Assembly: GCA_011369465.1 (NCBI GenBank)
Contig: DRQG01000118.1
Coordinates: 1 to 63,979 of the forward strand
Length of the DNA: 63,979 bases
Direction of reading: 5' to 3'
Source of the DNA: Caldithrix abyssi
Lineage (GTDB): Bacteria > Calditrichota > Calditrichia > Calditrichales > Calditrichaceae
The notes under the pieces were generated by a model. That model was not told where the DNA came from and made no database searches. It saw nothing but the letters and a program-made list of their open reading frames with translations. This document shows positions 61,818 through 63,979 of the stretch, one piece after another. How positions within the stretch are numbered: the first letter of the stretch is position 1; every line of letters begins with the position of its first letter. The position numbers and the translations under genes are program-made.

Positions 61818-63566
61818 ATGATTTCAACTATAAAAACAATTCTTATCATTTTACTCGTTTTGCCTGTTTTCCTGCGGGCTTACCAAACGGCAGGTACGGA
61901 CAGCACCGTTGACGTGCTGACCTGGAATATCGAAAATTTTCCCTTGAACGGGCAAACCACAATAGATGAAACGGCGCAGATCATTTCGGATTTGGATGTG
62001 GATTTGATCGGCGTTCAAGAAATTGCAAGCGTGGATGATTTTAATACCCTTCTGCAGCAGCTTCCCGGCTGGAACGGTATCCTTTCACCCCACGAATACA
62101 GCGACGGCTCCTATCAAAAAGTGGGGTTGCTGTACAAAGAGGCGGTGGTTACGGTCAATTCCTGGCAGCTTTTGTTCGAAGACGATACCTATTCGTTTCC
62201 CCGCCCGCCTATGGAATTTTTTATCGATACACAGGAAGGCGGAAACAGCTTCGATTTCCGGCTGATTGTTGTCCATCTGAAAGCGTACAGCGATGAGGAC
62301 AGCGAAGCCCGTCGTCGATCGGCCATTCAGAAATTAAAAGATTACATCGACAGCGAAAAAGCCAACGGCACGGAAAAAGATTTTATTCTGTTGGGGGATT
62401 TCAACGACTTGCTGGAAGACCCGCCGGAGGACAATGTGTTTACCGTGATGTATGACGACACGGCCAATTACGAGTTCCTCACCGATCCGCTGGTTTCCTT
62501 TCGCGGCAGCTATATCGGCTATAACGAGCCCAATTTAATCGATCATATCATCACAACCGATGAAGCGCTGGACGAATACGGCAAACAGGGCTGGTGCGAC
62601 GTCCTTTATCTGGATGATGAAAACAGCGCCTATTCCAGCGATGTATCCGATCATCGGCCGGTTTACGCCCGCTTTTCTTTTGAAAATGATTATACCGCTC
62701 TGCGCGGCCTTCATCAGAATTTCGGTCAGAAGAAAAACAAAACCTACAAAGTACAGGGTGTGGTAACCATCGCCGCCGGCATATTCAGCGATACGTATAC
62801 CTCGGTCTATATTCAGGATGAGTCGCCGGGGGGGATGAACATCTATTACGGCGGAAGGGTTGTGGATGAGTTTTTACGCGCCTCCAGGGTGGAAGTAACC
62901 GGCGAACTGACCGCGTATAACGGATTGCACCAAATAAAACTGCACGGTTTGCGCGTTCTGTTCGAAAACCAGCCGCTTCCCGATTCCTTGAGTATCACGA
63001 CCGTTTCCATAAATGATACCTCCTCCGAGCAGGGGCGCTGGGTATCGGTAAGAGGCGTAATCGAATCCATCTCCGAAGGCCCGCATATTAATATGATGAT
63101 CAACGACGGCAGCGGCGCCGGTAAGGTTTATTTTGATCCCGACGCGGGATTGGATGTTTCTATGTTTTCCGTGGGGGAAACCATCCGGGTGAATGGCGTA
63201 AAAACGGTGTATAACTACGAAGGGCAGGTACAGCCGGGCTATCAGGATGATATTGAAAAAGTGCAGCCCTCGGCGATAACGCGTACACAACCGCGGCTTT
63301 TCGCAAACCGCTTGTGGGGAAATTATCCCAATCCGTTTAATCCGATTACAACGATCAGCTATCAGCTTTCCGCCCTGAGCGATGTGGAATTGACGGTTTA
63401 CAATGTGTTAGGGCAAAAGGTTACTACGCTGGTCAATAAAGAACAAACGGCGGGCAGCTACCGCCTGCGCTGGAATGCGGGCAATCTGCCGGGCGGGATT
63501 TATTTTTATCGCCTGAACATAAACGGACGAATGATAGACGCTCGTAAAATGATTCTTCTGCGTTAA
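61818..63566 (+). CDS. secreted endonuclease/exonuclease/phosphatase-family protein with T9SS C-terminal domain
   Basis: 582 residues. Signal peptide (IILLVLPVFLRA) then an EEP domain (~30-290): LTWNIENF, Glu in GVQEIAS, VVHLKAY, ILLGDFND and SDHRPVYARF give the usual metal and catalytic residues (Asn, Glu, Asp-x-Asn, His). An OB-fold-like region (~310-480, YKVQGVVTIAAGIF and WVSVRGVIESI) follows, then a T9SS type A sorting domain (~500-582) with YPNPFNPITTISY, LTVYNVLGQKVTTL and PGGIYFYRL. It should be an extracellular or surface nuclease or phosphoesterase; the substrate is unknown. GGAC is a weak ribosome site before the ATG. Confidence 0.92.
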   Translation: MISTIKTILIILLVLPVFLRAYQTAGTDSTVDVLTWNIENFPLNGQTTIDETAQIISDLDVDLIGVQEIASVDDFNTLLQQLPGWNGILSPHEYSDGSYQKVGLLYKEAVVTVNSWQLLFEDDTYSFPRPPMEFFIDTQEGGNSFDFRLIVVHLKAYSDEDSEARRRSAIQKLKDYIDSEKANGTEKDFILLGDFNDLLEDPPEDNVFTVMYDDTANYEFLTDPLVSFRGSYIGYNEPNLIDHIITTDEALDEYGKQGWCDVLYLDDENSAYSSDVSDHRPVYARFSFENDYTALRGLHQNFGQKKNKTYKVQGVVTIAAGIFSDTYTSVYIQDESPGGMNIYYGGRVVDEFLRASRVEVTGELTAYNGLHQIKLHGLRVLFENQPLPDSLSITTVSINDTSSEQGRWVSVRGVIESISEGPHINMMINDGSGAGKVYFDPDAGLDVSMFSVGETIRVNGVKTVYNYEGQVQPGYQDDIEKVQPSAITRTQPRLFANRLWGNYPNPFNPITTISYQLSALSDVELTVYNVLGQKVTTLVNKEQTAGSYRLRWNAGNLPGGIYFYRLNINGRMIDARKMILLR

Positions 63567-63587
63567 GGAATTCTAAAGTGATTGTCG

Positions 63588-63979
63588 CTAAGTTTTTAAT
63601 AAGAAATTAAGTTGCTCTTCCAAATAGGTGAATCTGTTTTCAAAGTAATAGGAGCGCAGCTCGTCTTCTATAATTGAACCCAGAGTAACTTTAAAATCTC
63701 TATCCTTAAATTCACTCAAGCGGTTTAAAATCGTTCGAACCTGCATTGCGGAAAGCGGCGGCAGGGAAATACCGCGGCGTAAAATGAATTCTATGTCAAA
63801 GGCGTCCCGGATCTCTTTCCGATTTAACAAAGCGGATATTTTATTTTTGAGGGTTTGCTCCAGTGTATGCGCCTTCAACATTACCTGATGGGTTGAATAT
63901 TTGGAGAAAGCTATTTTATCTTCAAATTCCCAATTTTCCACATTGCGTCTGATTTCTATTTTTAAACGTTTTGGGAAAT
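63588..63979 (-). CDS. AbiEii-like nucleotidyltransferase family protein, C-terminal part, cut by window edge
   Basis: The frame is open to the right edge: 12 further codons (FPKRLKIEIRRN) precede the GTG at 63941, so the GTG is probably internal and the N-terminal nucleotidyltransferase domain lies outside the window. The visible part has THQVMLKAHTLEQTLKNK and LLNRKEIRDAFDIEFILRRG, the pattern at the end of the AbiEii/AbiGii toxin-like nucleotidyltransferase family (type IV toxin-antitoxin and relatives). Catalytic residues are not in view. Its antitoxin, if any, would lie upstream, beyond the edge. It converges with the secreted nuclease gene. Confidence 0.65.
   Translation of the reverse strand, partial: FPKRLKIEIRRNVENWEFEDKIAFSKYSTHQVMLKAHTLEQTLKNKISALLNRKEIRDAFDIEFILRRGISLPPLSAMQVRTILNRLSEFKDRDFKVTLGSIIEDELRSYYFENRFTYLEEQLNFLLKT

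Overview
The window looks like a chromosomal segment of a Gram-negative, FCB-group bacterium, most likely Calditrichota-like (inference). The reasons are: two secreted proteins with type IX secretion (T9SS)/FlgD-Ig-like C-termini (a YPNPF motif at the end of a 3,981-residue protein and of an exonuclease/phosphatase), a PorV/PorQ-like barrel, a patatin fused to an Omp85 barrel, several lipoproteins, and DUF4159/DUF4175 genes. No rRNA, tRNA or CRISPR array was seen.

Layout. 1-3.3 kb: AT-rich accessory stretch, all on the minus strand: an edge-cut methyltransferase, a small membrane protein, a lipoprotein, a CPBP protease, and gene debris between them. 3.8-9 kb: alpha-glucan phosphorylase (minus) diverging from lon. 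9-10.6 kb: a compact AT-rich EcoRV-type restriction-modification pair. 10.9-19.5 kb: TPR protein, mfd, then three parvulin-type chaperone/isomerase genes (two lipoproteins and a SurA-like protein). 19.6-25.7 kb: signalling block with a sigma-54 activator, a GAF-GGDEF cyclase, a TPR protein and a membrane GAF-HD-GYP phosphodiesterase. 25.9-44.8 kb: a small secreted protein, a giant Ig-repeat surface protein, a PorV-like/TPR fusion, a membrane kinase-like/PP2C phosphatase and a STAS protein, then DUF456. 44.9-52.3 kb: DUF4159, DUF4175, patatin-Omp85 and DUF3592. 52.3-61 kb: exonuclease-DinG helicase, pabA-pabB-pabC and hutH, bracketed by long inverted copies of a mosaic repeat. 61-64 kb: an odd RpiB-like protein, a secreted exonuclease/phosphatase-family protein, and an AbiEii-like gene cut by the right edge.

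How the genes may work together. The 19.5-44.3 kb block reads as one envelope programme (inference): opposing c-di-GMP enzymes and a partner-switching pair surround a giant T9SS-type cargo and a PorV-like protein of the kind that handles such cargo; the parvulins upstream would fold outer-membrane and secreted proteins. The most unusual signal is that the PP2C phosphatase and the adjacent STAS protein share a C-terminal helix-turn-helix-like module resembling the DNA-binding part of IS3/IS481 transposases. Other points of interest are the EcoRV homologue with Glu in place of the second catalytic Asp, the 90-bp inverted repeat (86/90 identical) around an 8.4-kb segment, and an RpiB homologue lacking the usual catalytic Cys. 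All calls come from reading the sequence by eye; no database search was run.
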